Of a DNA stretch of 64,000 nucleotides, positions 45,638 through 54,238 are shown piece after piece (position 1 is the stretch's first letter; every line of letters begins with the position of its first letter). The DNA is from Piscirickettsiaceae bacterium. Its GTDB lineage: Bacteria; Pseudomonadota; Gammaproteobacteria; Nitrosococcales; Methylophagaceae. Below the pieces are notes generated by a model. It saw nothing but the letters and a program-made list of their open reading frames with translations. It was not told the origin of the DNA and did not search any database. Position numbers and translations under genes: made by a program. Location of the stretch: the NCBI GenBank assembly GCA_013215825.1, contig JABSQN010000002.1:62001-126000 (forward strand), in the 5' to 3' direction.

Positions 45638-45750
45638 CAATGTAATTTTCAAGGTAAAGTATCGTGGTTAAGCGATTTCTTTTAAATTCTGACAATCTAC
45701 TAATCTTTAATTGTTACACAATCTAAAATAGAACATAAGCAACCGACAAT

Positions 45751-45867
45751 TTAAAACATGTTAGAGAATAGCGATTCAAAGAATGGAGCGGCAAGCCAGA
45801 TAAGTATTCCTGCGAAAACTAGTAACGCAGGAATTATCAAAAGCATTCTTATTGTTTCTTTAGACAT
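45751..45867 (-). CDS. 38-residue putative membrane peptide near dif
   Basis: ATG 45867 follows AAGGGG with an 8-base gap. The product starts MSKETIRMLL and has one hydrophobic helix (about 8-29) before a short FESLFSNMF tail. No family is recognised. Size and layout recall small phage coat or toxin-like peptides. With the HTH remnant upstream and dif 300 bp away it may be a relic of an element inserted at dif. This is weak, because evidence is limited to one short frame with a good ribosome site. Confidence 0.4.
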   Translation of the reverse strand: MSKETIRMLLIIPALLVFAGILIWLAAPFFESLFSNMF

Positions 45868-45981
45868 TATTAAACCCCTTGTAGATATGAAGTCATTTTT
45901 TACAATTTTAATTATATCAGTGATTTTTTCTCAATGTTTTCTGGTTTTCTTCAGGCGTTAATTTCTAATACTGAAATATGC

Positions 45982-46149
45982 CTAAATCGCCTTTGGTGTT
46001 TTGTTTGTTTTTTCATATCGGGAAATGGTTTGTTTTGATAATTGCAAATACTCTGCAACTTGTTTACGAGTCATGCGTGCTTGGTGACGTGCATCCGTGT
46101 ATGTACATACAAATACTAAGCCATTAAAGTGAGGTTGGCGCTTACTTTC
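45982..46149 (-). pseudogene. Helix-turn-helix remnant next to dif
   Basis: A stop-to-stop frame of 55 codons with no start at its beginning (one internal ATG at residue 26). It reads RHQARMTRKQVAEYLQLSKQ and continues TISRYEK, a convincing XRE-like helix-turn-helix, then stops at TPKAI. The sequence after the stop (ISVLEINA in another frame) may be its continuation after a frameshift. Its position 28 bp from dif suggests a relic of a phage-like regulator. Confidence 0.5.
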
Positions 46150-46177
46150 TTATTGTGCCATTTATGGTTCACAGTCA

Positions 46178-46205
46178 ATTTAACATAATATACATTATGC
46201 GAACC
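46178..46205 (-). other. dif: dif chromosome dimer resolution site
   Basis: On the minus strand: XerC arm GGTTCGCATAA, central hexamer TGTATA, XerD arm TTATGTTAAAT. It differs from the Escherichia coli dif site as I know it at a single base of 28 (T for G in the XerC arm). XerCD, with FtsK, resolve chromosome dimers here at division. This marks the replication terminus and predicts a change in strand bias around this point. Confidence 0.94.
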
Positions 46206-46259
46206 ATTGGTAGGGTGAGATATTGGACGTTGAGGAAGATAAAAGTACCTCTCATCATC
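46206..46259. other. 54-bp spacer between inverted Xer sites
   Basis: No gene. Together with the flanking inverted arms (TTATGCGAAC and GTTCGCATAA) this could fold as the loop of a large hairpin, the arrangement used by attP of CTX-type filamentous phages. Confidence 0.5.
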
Positions 46260-46287
46260 AGTTCGCATAATTCTTGTTATGTAAAAT
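46260..46287 (+). other. Second dif-like (Xer) site, inverted relative to dif
   Basis: On the plus strand: AGTTCGCATAA, central TTCTTG, then TTATGTAAAAT. Each 11-bp arm matches the dif arm in 10 of 11 bases, while the central hexamer is different (TTCTTG against TGTATA). The spacing is exactly that of a Xer core site (11+6+11). A differing centre with conserved arms is typical of att sites of integrative mobile elements that exploit Xer. Confidence 0.82.
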
Positions 46288-46555
46288 AGCCGATCTTTCC
46301 AGTATGATTTATGAGTGTGCTTTAGAATGCAGAAGCTTGAGTTGTAATGGCCGTTACTTTAGATGTGATGCCATTCATGCCATTGCGATATTGAGAAGCC
46401 GTGCAGACACACAATTTAATTTACAGTCTCAAAGACTTAACCACGTTCATGAATGAAAAAATTGGTTTTAGCAGTGAAATCGGCGTCGGTAGTTCCATTT
46501 TGGCTTGAGTTCCCCTGCTACTGGGACATCTAATTAAATTCTTTAAATATATTGC
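46288..46555. other. Spacer between Xer sites and the SMC operon
   Basis: 268 bp with no credible gene. One 60-codon frame (46274-46456) starts inside the dif-like site without a ribosome site and resembles no family. No further Xer-like site was seen here. Confidence 0.5.
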
Positions 46556-47410
46556 TTATTTACGAATTGAAACCCACTCATGTGTCACTTCTTTGGCAAT
46601 CATGACTTCCTGAGTAAAGCCCATTTTCCTCATGCGCAAATAGTCTAACCACACCTGCAAGGTGGATGTAAAGCCTTTGTTGCTTGTTAGTAGTGCATCT
46701 AATTGATGATATTGATTATTAAACGCCTCTTTATCCCCGTTGATGGTGTCCAGCTCATGCAAGGTTGGCAATAAAATAGCATCGATACCTAAGCTATGGG
46801 CGATCTGCATGCCGGCAGGATCGTAATCCGGATAGCACGCTATTTTACAGCGATCTTTACTGACTTCTTTTGCCCAATTAATCGTATTGCCTAATTGTGG
46901 ATCTCCACGATAAACGGCCAGCAATTTATCGGGTACCGGTGAAGATAGCGCCACTTTTTGCAGCTGGTAAAACGCCTCAGCATTTTCAACAACTAATAAG
47001 TGATCCATATCGATATACGTCACATCATCCTGATTTATTTCAATGTGCCCTGCGCTCATCACAGGGAGATCGGTGTTATTAAGCTTGCAGCCCGCCGTTA
47101 ACGGCTTTAATTTGAGCCAAGTTTCTTTTACTTTTTGCCGGCTAAATTTTTCACGATTGGTGTGCAAAGCGACATCAATACGAGAGCCAGAGGATAGTTT
47201 TTTTGCAGACACGGTCCAGTCAATGTCAAAGCGAGTCTTTAAATAGGTTTTAAGTGCATCACGTTGCTTAAGGCTTACCGCAATACGCTTACCCTCTTCA
47301 TTCGCATAACCCAGCTCTACTAACAATAGACCACTTTTGTTTTTAGCAAAGTGAACCTCATTAGATTGAGTGATCTTTAGGATAAATAAAGCCAGCTGCT
47401 TTTCGCTCAC
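46556..47410 (-). CDS. jetD: JetD/MksG-like Toprim nuclease subunit
   Basis: 284 residues from GTG 47410, overlapping the previous stop by 4 bp. The C-terminal half is a Toprim-like domain: catalytic-type Glu142 in VVENAEAF and the Asp195/Asp197 pair in YPDYDPAGMQIA, the arrangement of DUF2220-type Wadjet JetD nucleases. N-terminal ~100 residues are a helical/winged arm (VSLKQRDALKTYLKTRF). It is shorter than classical JetD (about 390). In Wadjet this subunit cuts small circular DNA after the SMC complex has extruded it; the same role is inferred here. Confidence 0.8.
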   Translation of the reverse strand: MSEKQLALFILKITQSNEVHFAKNKSGLLLVELGYANEEGKRIAVSLKQRDALKTYLKTRFDIDWTVSAKKLSSGSRIDVALHTNREKFSRQKVKETWLKLKPLTAGCKLNNTDLPVMSAGHIEINQDDVTYIDMDHLLVVENAEAFYQLQKVALSSPVPDKLLAVYRGDPQLGNTINWAKEVSKDRCKIACYPDYDPAGMQIAHSLGIDAILLPTLHELDTINGDKEAFNNQYHQLDALLTSNKGFTSTLQVWLDYLRMRKMGFTQEVMIAKEVTHEWVSIRK

Positions 47411-48693
47411 GAAAGTGTCCTTATTACGTGAATGGGAGATAGCACTGCTGGATAAATATAGACATCTTCAAGTAATTTGTTACCTGTAAATAAGGGCACA
47501 TCTTTTAAAACGAGATGTCTGGCAATATAATCTGACGCCCGCTTGCGACCAAAGGAGGGATCATGATCTAAATAAAGGAGCGTTTCATAAGCAAACTCAT
47601 CAAAAGAGAAGCGTTCTTTATTGATTTTCTGATTAATATTAACCTGCCAATAGTTAGTAAGCTTCTCAGGTTTGCCAGTTTGGTGCACAGAGACTAACAT
47701 TGCTGTGATAGCGTTATACAATGGGGAAGGCATCTCCTCTTCTTTTTTATTTTGACGATGTGTAATAATCGATTCTTTACGTTTAATTTCATTTTCATAG
47801 CGGATCCGGAGTTTCGATTGAATATCAATCACCATCGCTGCAAACAATTCTTCAGACTGTTTGTCTTGTACATCAGGGTATAGCGCAACGCTAAAGGGCT
47901 TAATCGCTCTGCCTTGAATATGAGACTCAAATGCTTTTTCGCTGCGCTCAGGGTTGAAATTGGGCGTTTTTTGAACATGGCGGATCAGTGCTTTAACTTG
48001 CCTTGCCTTAAACTCAATCTCACGTTGCTTAAACATGAACTCACGTAAGCGCTTATCAATAAATTTGATTTTATCAATCGCTGAGATACAGCGGACCTGC
48101 AAATTGGTCACAGCATCTCTGATTTCCGGGGCATCTCGGCGGACACCGCCACTTAAAATATCTTCAACTTCACCATAGCTGGTGAGTAGCTTACTAATAT
48201 CAGAAATGTAACGCTCATTTTCAGCTTGTTTTGATTTACTCATAGAGAGCAAGCCAAAGTTCGTTTCAATCTTAATATGAAGTTGATCGATCGCATTTTC
48301 TAACATATTGTAAATGTCACCAATCAGCTCATTGATTTCTTCCACCTTATCCATGCGCACATCAACATGTTCTGGCTTAATGTCGGAGAGCTCTAACACT
48401 AAATGTTCAATCTCATCAACTACGCTATGCAGATTCGTATCAATAGCTACAAATTTGTGACGCAACAAAGGAAGATCGAATAGCTTCCTGAAATTACGAT
48501 CAAGCCTAATTTTATTGCCACCTTGCTTTCTCACCATATAGTTTTTAACCAATGGTAAGATCCGTGTCATTTCGTCATCGCTTAAGGTGGTGCCACGCTC
48601 ATCGTAGGCTGTCGCCAAAATATGGCGGTTTTGATACATGTGCTCAATGATTTCAATCATCTGGTTATTATTACTTGTGCTGGACTCGCTCAT
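47407..48693 (-). CDS. jetA: JetA/MksF-like kleisin subunit
   Basis: 428 residues, cytosolic, mostly helical. MYQNRHILATAYDERGTTLSDDEMTRIL near 19-46 looks like an N-terminal winged helix, followed by long helices (HSVVDEIEHLVLELSDIKPEHVDVRMDKVEEINELIGDIYNMLENAIDQL) typical of MukF/MksF middle regions, and a C-terminal wHTH-like end. Direct homology is not evident by eye; assignment rests mainly on its place between the small subunit and the Toprim gene and on its size. 4-bp overlaps on both sides. Confidence 0.72.
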   Translation of the reverse strand: MSESSTSNNNQMIEIIEHMYQNRHILATAYDERGTTLSDDEMTRILPLVKNYMVRKQGGNKIRLDRNFRKLFDLPLLRHKFVAIDTNLHSVVDEIEHLVLELSDIKPEHVDVRMDKVEEINELIGDIYNMLENAIDQLHIKIETNFGLLSMSKSKQAENERYISDISKLLTSYGEVEDILSGGVRRDAPEIRDAVTNLQVRCISAIDKIKFIDKRLREFMFKQREIEFKARQVKALIRHVQKTPNFNPERSEKAFESHIQGRAIKPFSVALYPDVQDKQSEELFAAMVIDIQSKLRIRYENEIKRKESIITHRQNKKEEEMPSPLYNAITAMLVSVHQTGKPEKLTNYWQVNINQKINKERFSFDEFAYETLLYLDHDPSFGRKRASDYIARHLVLKDVPLFTGNKLLEDVYIYPAVLSPIHVIRTLS

Positions 48694-49310
48694 AATAAAT
48701 GCCCCTGCTGTTCAGGTGCTGCATCCTCCACGTCAATTTGTTCGTGCTCCGTAATAAAGATCAGGTATTCATTAATTAAATCAATTTTACCGGTGAAGCG
48801 ATAGATGTCATGAGTGACATTAAGATCCATTAAGATCCCTTCTTTTTTTAGATCGGTAATTAAGTGTTCCAGTTGCTTCTTAACGGTTTCACCTTTTAGC
48901 CTTGGAATACGGTTCAAGGACTCTTGCAGTGAAACATTGCTTGAGACAGTTGAAAATAAATCACTTAAACGTAGATCTTCCCCACCCAAGATCACCCTGT
49001 CAGGATGCATCACTGTCATAAAAATATTAAGCCATTCCATCGTTGGGCGGATATTTCGCATGATCGTAGAAAAGACTTCTCGACTGCGCTTTTCAATGCT
49101 ACCAGAATCTGGCGACATTGTGAGATAAAAACTACTGCCTGTCTCAGAGGTGATCGTTGACAGTGATGCGCCTAAAAATCTAAAGTTATGATTAAAGGCT
49201 TCCTGGACACTGGGATCGGATAAGTGACGGTGTTCCATAGGCGATGTCCATGGGCAAATCACATCACCTACCAATAATTTACGCCCCAACTCAATCGAAG
49301 AGATACTCAT
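48690..49310 (-). CDS. jetB: JetB/MksE-like small condensin subunit
   Basis: 206 residues with a winged-helix character (SLQESLNRIPRLKGETVKKQLEHLITDLKKEGILMDL, then DIYRFTGKIDLINEYL, residues about 128-185). This matches the KITE/DUF4194-type subunit in size and in being next to the SMC gene. No membrane segment. It overlaps jetC and jetA by ATGA at each end, so the stoichiometry is probably translationally coupled. Confidence 0.72.
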   Translation of the reverse strand: MSISSIELGRKLLVGDVICPWTSPMEHRHLSDPSVQEAFNHNFRFLGASLSTITSETGSSFYLTMSPDSGSIEKRSREVFSTIMRNIRPTMEWLNIFMTVMHPDRVILGGEDLRLSDLFSTVSSNVSLQESLNRIPRLKGETVKKQLEHLITDLKKEGILMDLNVTHDIYRFTGKIDLINEYLIFITEHEQIDVEDAAPEQQGHLL

Positions 49311-52300
49311 TGCACTGCCTCCTTAATATCAGCCTGCTCAAAGGGATTAGGCAATAGAATTTGACGCGACTGATCGATAATGATCGTGCTTAACCCATCT
49401 TGTTCCAGCATGTATTTATTTGTAAACTTCTCTTTCTCAGCATGATTAAGCTGAGGACAAGCTGCCACTAAACTAATATTTCGCTCTTCAAGCATATCAA
49501 GCAGCACATCCACATTTTTACTGTCGATGTTAGACAGTTCATCCAGCGACCATGCTAACGGTGTTTTAACCTTGCCACGATACATATCGATAAAGCCTAA
49601 GAAGGTCACAATAAGGATCAAGTAGGATAAGCCCGTTGATGAGGCATTATTAATGCCATTGGCTGTTTCAATTGTTTTTTCATTACCATTTTCAATGATT
49701 TGAAAGCGAAACTTAATTTTACGCCACAACTCTGATGCGTGACCATCAATACGGCCTTCGGGGATGTTAAGGTAGAAATTACGCATTGCTGCGACAATAT
49801 CTTCTTCGGGTAAGGCATGCTTGTCTGCACCGTGGGTACGATTCCATTTTTGGAAGCTGCTTGAGAGAGATTCAATATCACTCCAGTGTTCTAAATTTCG
49901 TGGCGTGAAACTTAACGACGCCTCTACTTTGGTCAGGCTTTTAAATTGAACACTCTCGTCCATTTCACGATTTAAGGCGCGCCCGAAAGATTTAACGCGC
50001 CCTTCAAATTCCTCAATATATTCACGGTAACTATTAATAGAGCGAAGCATTTTTAAACGATAATTTAGTTGCTCAACATGATCCTTGTGAGAACCAAAGT
50101 TATAATAGTTACAAACTGCCTCAGCCGTCTTAACCATGTCATCGTTACCCCAGTGAGGTAAGATATACGCTTCCCAATAGCCATAACAAACAGACGTAGC
50201 CTTGGATCTAAAGACGTTGACAAATTCCGTTGCTTGACTGCGTAAGCGTCTATTGGCTTCGCCAGCATCTTTTAAATACTGTTGAAAACTGGTGGTTATT
50301 TTAGTGACGTCTGCTAAACCCCATTGCATCCTTAACCCACCGTCTTCGATAGCCGGCAATGTGTCTGGTTTTACATCAATAACATTATTTAATAGGCGGT
50401 TAGCCTCTTTTTCTAATAATGATTGGCGCTCATCAAAGGCAGTACGCTTCACATTAAACTGTTCACCGTTAATCGTAAAGCGCTCTTTACGTGCTTTCAA
50501 TTGCTCAATTGATTTGTTCAGTACCACTTCTGCTTTTTTACATGCCTCATCCTTTGACGGTAGTGCGCTGTACTCCATCTCCACAAACGTCACATAGGTG
50601 GCGTACTCGACCGCTTTTTTAGTCAGCACTACTACTTCCTTACCAAGTTGGGCGATATTAAGATCACGTTGCCGAGTCTTATTGGGATCGATTCCCTTAC
50701 CTTCCAGCGCTCGGATCATTTCATCATCAAGATCCTTCTCTTGGGCTTCATATGTCAGATTTAACGCCGACTTTTGACTATTAAGTGTCTTGATCGCCGT
50801 TGACAGTGCTTCTTTTTTCTCATTGAGATGACTATTAAAACGCACTTTAAGCTCACCGCGGTGGAATGTGGTTTCTTGTGTGTAGTTAGTAAGAGCACCT
50901 TCTGCTTTTGTGTTGCTCGCTTCTTTCTCAGTTGCTTGCGCCGCAGCAAGTTTAGCGGCATCTTGTTGTTCACGTTCCACGCCATGTTGATTTGTTTTAA
51001 TAAGATCTTTTGCCACAAGGATCTGACTTTTAACACTTGCTAATGCTTTTTGCAGATTAAGCACCACGGCCTCTTGAGTTAAGGCGTGTTTATGTGCCTT
51101 ATCAAGCGATTTATCAGCCTCACCTTCATCTTTTTCAGCCTGCTTTAGCTCGGCATTAAGGCGCGTAATATTGGCTTCGATCTTTTCAATCTCTTCAATT
51201 TGTGTTGGCAAGTTATCGATCGCAATCCTCACCCCCAAGATGGTTTCTGGATCGGCGTCATCAATTGCCAAAGGAGACAGGTTTTTACTCAGTAAAGTTT
51301 GGGTATTAAACACCTTACCAAACGTCGCCTCCCATCCTTTATTATTGAGGCGTAAAAAATCAATTAAAGTGCCTGGCTCACCACGAAGATGCATTTGCGC
51401 ATTAATGCCCGTTCCCAATCGCTCAATATCATCAATGCATTCTTGTAGGTTTCTATCGGCTTGTAAGCGATCTTCTTTTGCCTTAGTCAGTCCGTCATTG
51501 GCTAAGTCTACTTTTTCTTGCTCATCTTCACGCTTGTCTTCCAACTGTAGAGCGTGATCAATAGATGCCTGTAGTGTAGCTAAGCACTCTTTCGAGGCGG
51601 CAGCTGTCTGTATACCTGCCTTTGCCTCACAAAACTCTGAAAAAGCTTTCTTGGCGACGCTCTGGAGGTCACTTTCTTTACTACGTACTTGCTTATCAAA
51701 TCTTGTAAGTACCTTATCTTGCTCAGTATTGAGAAGAACGACCTGTTTTTGGTGTGTATCATTATGTTTTTCTTTGCTATCTTCAATGGTAGCCACATCA
51801 ATCGTCAATTGTGTTGCCAGTGATTGTTTTTGCTCAGCAACATGCATACGCACATCAATCACCGCCGACAGCTCTTCATCACGTGTTTTTTCAAGGTGAC
51901 TTTGTTGGGATTTTTTGGCATCTACTACATGTAGTTCACGTTCAAATTCAGGCACCTTTTTATCAACATAATACTGGTGTTTTGCGGTTAAGTCATCGCG
52001 TTCCGCTTTCGCTAAATTATGTGTGGCCGTCAATGCGTGTTGCTCGGTCTTTTCCTGCTCAATACGCAAAGAGAGATCAGCCTGACCTGTATTGAATGTA
52101 GTAGTTTCTTTTTCAAACGCCGTAACACCGTCTTGCTTTTCTTTAATACGTACAGCATATAACGCCTCAGATGCCATAACGATAGCGGACAGGTTCTGCT
52201 CTAAGCGATGCAATTCATCAATTGACAAGTTCAATTCATTATTTTTATCTTGACGTCGATCTAAATCGCTAACGGCATCAAAGTCGGCGACCCATTGTTC

Positions 52301-52969
52301 AATTTCAGATTTATTAATGCCAAAGTTTTCAATGGCATTTTTTGAATCCTCTTCTAACGAATCAAAACACCAGTGTTGAATGATCTTTGCTAAATCATCA
52401 AAGTCAGCCTTCTTTTTAAACATGCTGACCAGTAACGGAAGTAAGTCTTTTAATTGGCTACCTTGTGTGGCCAGGCTATAATTGCTACGACCAGACTGTA
52501 ATAAGGTTTTACGATAATCCGTTAAAGACTTAACTGCTTCACGGGGGTAGCCTTTTGCATCAATACGCTGGATCAAGGAAGCCGAAGGAAGACCAGAACC
52601 TGAATTTTGATCGGAAAATAATTCAGAATCATACGGTGCATCAATTAAAATTTGTCGATGCTTGCTGGGATCGTTATTGACCGCAATGAATACAGCCATT
52701 TTAAGTTGATCGTGCGCCTTATACTCAAAAACGACGTACGATCCCTGACGTGGCAAATAAAATTCAGTGAAGCCTAATGTGCCGCCATCCCCTTTTTTTA
52801 GTAAGTCACTTGGTCTGGCGCCATAAAAAATAGGGACGAGGCGTAACAAGCTGGTCTTGCCTTTACCATTGTCACCGTTAATAACGGTATGACCGTCCAC
52901 TGAAACTTCTGAAATCATTCCTGTTAAGCAGCTATCAATTAAGATAACTCGTTTTAATCCATTCGCCAT
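49307..52969 (-). CDS. jetC: JetC/MksB-like SMC ATPase
   Basis: 1220 residues from ATG 52969, four bases after a perfect GGAGGT; a longer reading from 53014 lacks such a site and would run into the operator. Walker A GDNGKGKTS at 32-40, then coiled-coil arms from about 260 to 1000 (many Glu/Lys/Gln heptads) around a hinge near 500-560. C-terminal signature SSTGLSYLIL and Walker B LAWSLDELSNID near 1150 are followed by a switch His region. This is the ABC head of a MukB/MksB/RecF-like SMC protein, expected to extrude DNA loops. It is the first gene of the operon, not the third as in typical jetABCD. Confidence 0.86.
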   Translation of the reverse strand: MANGLKRVILIDSCLTGMISEVSVDGHTVINGDNGKGKTSLLRLVPIFYGARPSDLLKKGDGGTLGFTEFYLPRQGSYVVFEYKAHDQLKMAVFIAVNNDPSKHRQILIDAPYDSELFSDQNSGSGLPSASLIQRIDAKGYPREAVKSLTDYRKTLLQSGRSNYSLATQGSQLKDLLPLLVSMFKKKADFDDLAKIIQHWCFDSLEEDSKNAIENFGINKSEIEQWVADFDAVSDLDRRQDKNNELNLSIDELHRLEQNLSAIVMASEALYAVRIKEKQDGVTAFEKETTTFNTGQADLSLRIEQEKTEQHALTATHNLAKAERDDLTAKHQYYVDKKVPEFERELHVVDAKKSQQSHLEKTRDEELSAVIDVRMHVAEQKQSLATQLTIDVATIEDSKEKHNDTHQKQVVLLNTEQDKVLTRFDKQVRSKESDLQSVAKKAFSEFCEAKAGIQTAAASKECLATLQASIDHALQLEDKREDEQEKVDLANDGLTKAKEDRLQADRNLQECIDDIERLGTGINAQMHLRGEPGTLIDFLRLNNKGWEATFGKVFNTQTLLSKNLSPLAIDDADPETILGVRIAIDNLPTQIEEIEKIEANITRLNAELKQAEKDEGEADKSLDKAHKHALTQEAVVLNLQKALASVKSQILVAKDLIKTNQHGVEREQQDAAKLAAAQATEKEASNTKAEGALTNYTQETTFHRGELKVRFNSHLNEKKEALSTAIKTLNSQKSALNLTYEAQEKDLDDEMIRALEGKGIDPNKTRQRDLNIAQLGKEVVVLTKKAVEYATYVTFVEMEYSALPSKDEACKKAEVVLNKSIEQLKARKERFTINGEQFNVKRTAFDERQSLLEKEANRLLNNVIDVKPDTLPAIEDGGLRMQWGLADVTKITTSFQQYLKDAGEANRRLRSQATEFVNVFRSKATSVCYGYWEAYILPHWGNDDMVKTAEAVCNYYNFGSHKDHVEQLNYRLKMLRSINSYREYIEEFEGRVKSFGRALNREMDESVQFKSLTKVEASLSFTPRNLEHWSDIESLSSSFQKWNRTHGADKHALPEEDIVAAMRNFYLNIPEGRIDGHASELWRKIKFRFQIIENGNEKTIETANGINNASSTGLSYLILIVTFLGFIDMYRGKVKTPLAWSLDELSNIDSKNVDVLLDMLEERNISLVAACPQLNHAEKEKFTNKYMLEQDGLSTIIIDQSRQILLPNPFEQADIKEAVQ

Positions 52970-52991
52970 GCTTACCTCCATAAAAGTGTGA

Positions 52992-53055
52992 GACACTATG
53001 ACATAAAGTGTCATGTTATCGCAATGTGTTATAACCGATAATTTATGATAACATG
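52992..53055. promoter_or_regulatory. Nested inverted repeats between jetC and WYL regulator
   Basis: Three dyads share the 113-bp divergent spacer. GACACT (52992-52997) pairs with AGTGTC (53007-53012). TGACA-TAAAG-TGTCA lies at 52999-53013. CATGTTATC (53012-53020) and GATAACATG (53047-53055) form a perfect 9-bp pair with a 26-base gap. They overlap the likely promoters of both genes and are good candidates for the operator of the WYL protein, which would control itself and the SMC operon. Confidence 0.75.
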
Positions 53056-53082
53056 TGCATAATTTTTGAAAAGCTTGAGACG

Positions 53083-53883
53083 ATGACGGACCGTATTAGA
53101 TACATACTATTAAAACTGCAGTGGGAGGGGCGTATCAGCCGACAAGATCTTATGACTGAGTTTCAAATCGCATCAACTCAAGCAACAAAAGACTTTAAGG
53201 CTCTCGCGGCTAATTATCCTGGCGCAGCAAAATACGATTTAAGCCAACGCCGATATGTTACCGATAAAAAACTACCTGACTATTTAAGCGGCACCCATTT
53301 CAATGACTACATTCAATTTAATGCTGATCGGACCGATAAGATCACACAATTAAGCGCAACTCACCATGAAATGGAACCAGAAATATTTCAGCCCGTTATT
53401 CAATCGATTCAAGATAATAAAGGGTTGAAATTTCATTACCGCTCACTTAATTCACCAAACAAGAAAAGTGAACGACACGTTATCCCAGTGAGAATTATTC
53501 ATTCTGGATTCCGATGGCATTTTCGCGCTTATGAACCAGCATCTGAAAGTTACAAGGACTTTAGGTTTTCAAGGGTTTCAGGCGTGATCACCGAGGAAAT
53601 AAACACTGACAATGATGTGCCCATAGATAATAAGTGGGAGACTATTATTGATATAGTGATTCAGCCCAACCCCACCTTAGCCAACGAAAAACAAGATATC
53701 ATCGCCCTTGATTTCAACATGACGAGTAAAAAAATCACTGTCCAAACCAATGCGGCTTGTTTAATTTATGTACTGAGGGATTATGAGATAACCGATTTTT
53801 CTGAGCGGCCGTCACACCATCAGTTGCTCGCCATAAAAAATAACAAAGAAGTTACTAAGCACTTGCAACGTAACAAAACTTAG
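53083..53883 (+). CDS. BrxR/CapW-like WYL transcriptional regulator
   Basis: 266 residues from ATG 53083; the frame opens 30 bp earlier, inside the inverted repeat. N-terminal winged HTH (ILLKLQWEGRISRQDLMTEFQIASTQATKDFKAL), then a WYL domain with FHYRSLNSPN, HVIPVRIIHSGFRWHFRAY and DFRFSRVSGV; the RWHFRAY form is the one found in BrxR/CapW regulators of phage-defence islands. A C-terminal WCX-like domain closes it. It diverges from jetC across the palindromes. It probably represses the SMC operon until a ligand (perhaps a nucleic-acid breakdown product) is bound, by inference. Confidence 0.87.
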   Translation: MTDRIRYILLKLQWEGRISRQDLMTEFQIASTQATKDFKALAANYPGAAKYDLSQRRYVTDKKLPDYLSGTHFNDYIQFNADRTDKITQLSATHHEMEPEIFQPVIQSIQDNKGLKFHYRSLNSPNKKSERHVIPVRIIHSGFRWHFRAYEPASESYKDFRFSRVSGVITEEINTDNDVPIDNKWETIIDIVIQPNPTLANEKQDIIALDFNMTSKKITVQTNAACLIYVLRDYEITDFSERPSHHQLLAIKNNKEVTKHLQRNKT

Positions 53884-53947
53884 GTACTAGCTGTTTAGTC
53901 CCTAAGTCTTATGGAGTAACATTAGCCCAACTACAGGAGACCCACTT

Positions 53948-54055
53948 ATGGGATATTTACTTCACGGAGGCGCCAAGACTACGCCTCGGATCAGAAAAGA
54001 AATTCAAGACTCTGATAAGAGCATCGCAGCATTACTTTCTCACCAAGGCGAATAA
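53948..54055 (+). pseudogene. IS481-type transposase N-terminal fragment
   Basis: 35 codons after an ATG at 53948 (with AGGAG upstream): starts MGYLLHGGAKTTPRIRKEIQ, then SDKSIAALLSHQGE and a stop. The TTPRIRKEIQ segment is the characteristic beginning of IS481-family transposases, which are normally over 300 residues. The remainder is missing. It marks the right boundary of the SMC defence block. Confidence 0.65.
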
Positions 54056-54238
54056 GTCATTGGTTTATATCAAATCATTATTCTCACGCTAAATTATGAC
54101 GAAAATTTGGATTTAAGTTTAGTGTCAGAAGTGAAGTACCTAGATTTAAAATTCCAAACTCGAGTTTGATTGCCCCAAGATCCAAGATGATCATACGGTC
54201 TGTTATAATTATCATCCGAATTTTTTCGCTAAAGACTT

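Noticed and set aside
45758..45961. Plus-strand 67-codon frame after the GST gene
   Set aside because: It is antisense to the 38-residue minus-strand ORF, which has the better ribosome site, and no family or start signal supports it.
46274..46456. 60-codon plus-strand frame beside the dif-like site
   Set aside because: It starts inside the Xer site, has no ribosome site and resembles no protein I know.
53014..53014. Longer start for the SMC gene (15 extra codons)
   Set aside because: The upstream start would lie in the inverted repeats and lacks a ribosome site; GGAGGT sits just before ATG 52969.
53053..53082. Longer start for the WYL regulator
   Set aside because: ATG 53053 overlaps the 9-bp operator arm and has no ribosome site; the HTH fold begins right after ATG 53083.
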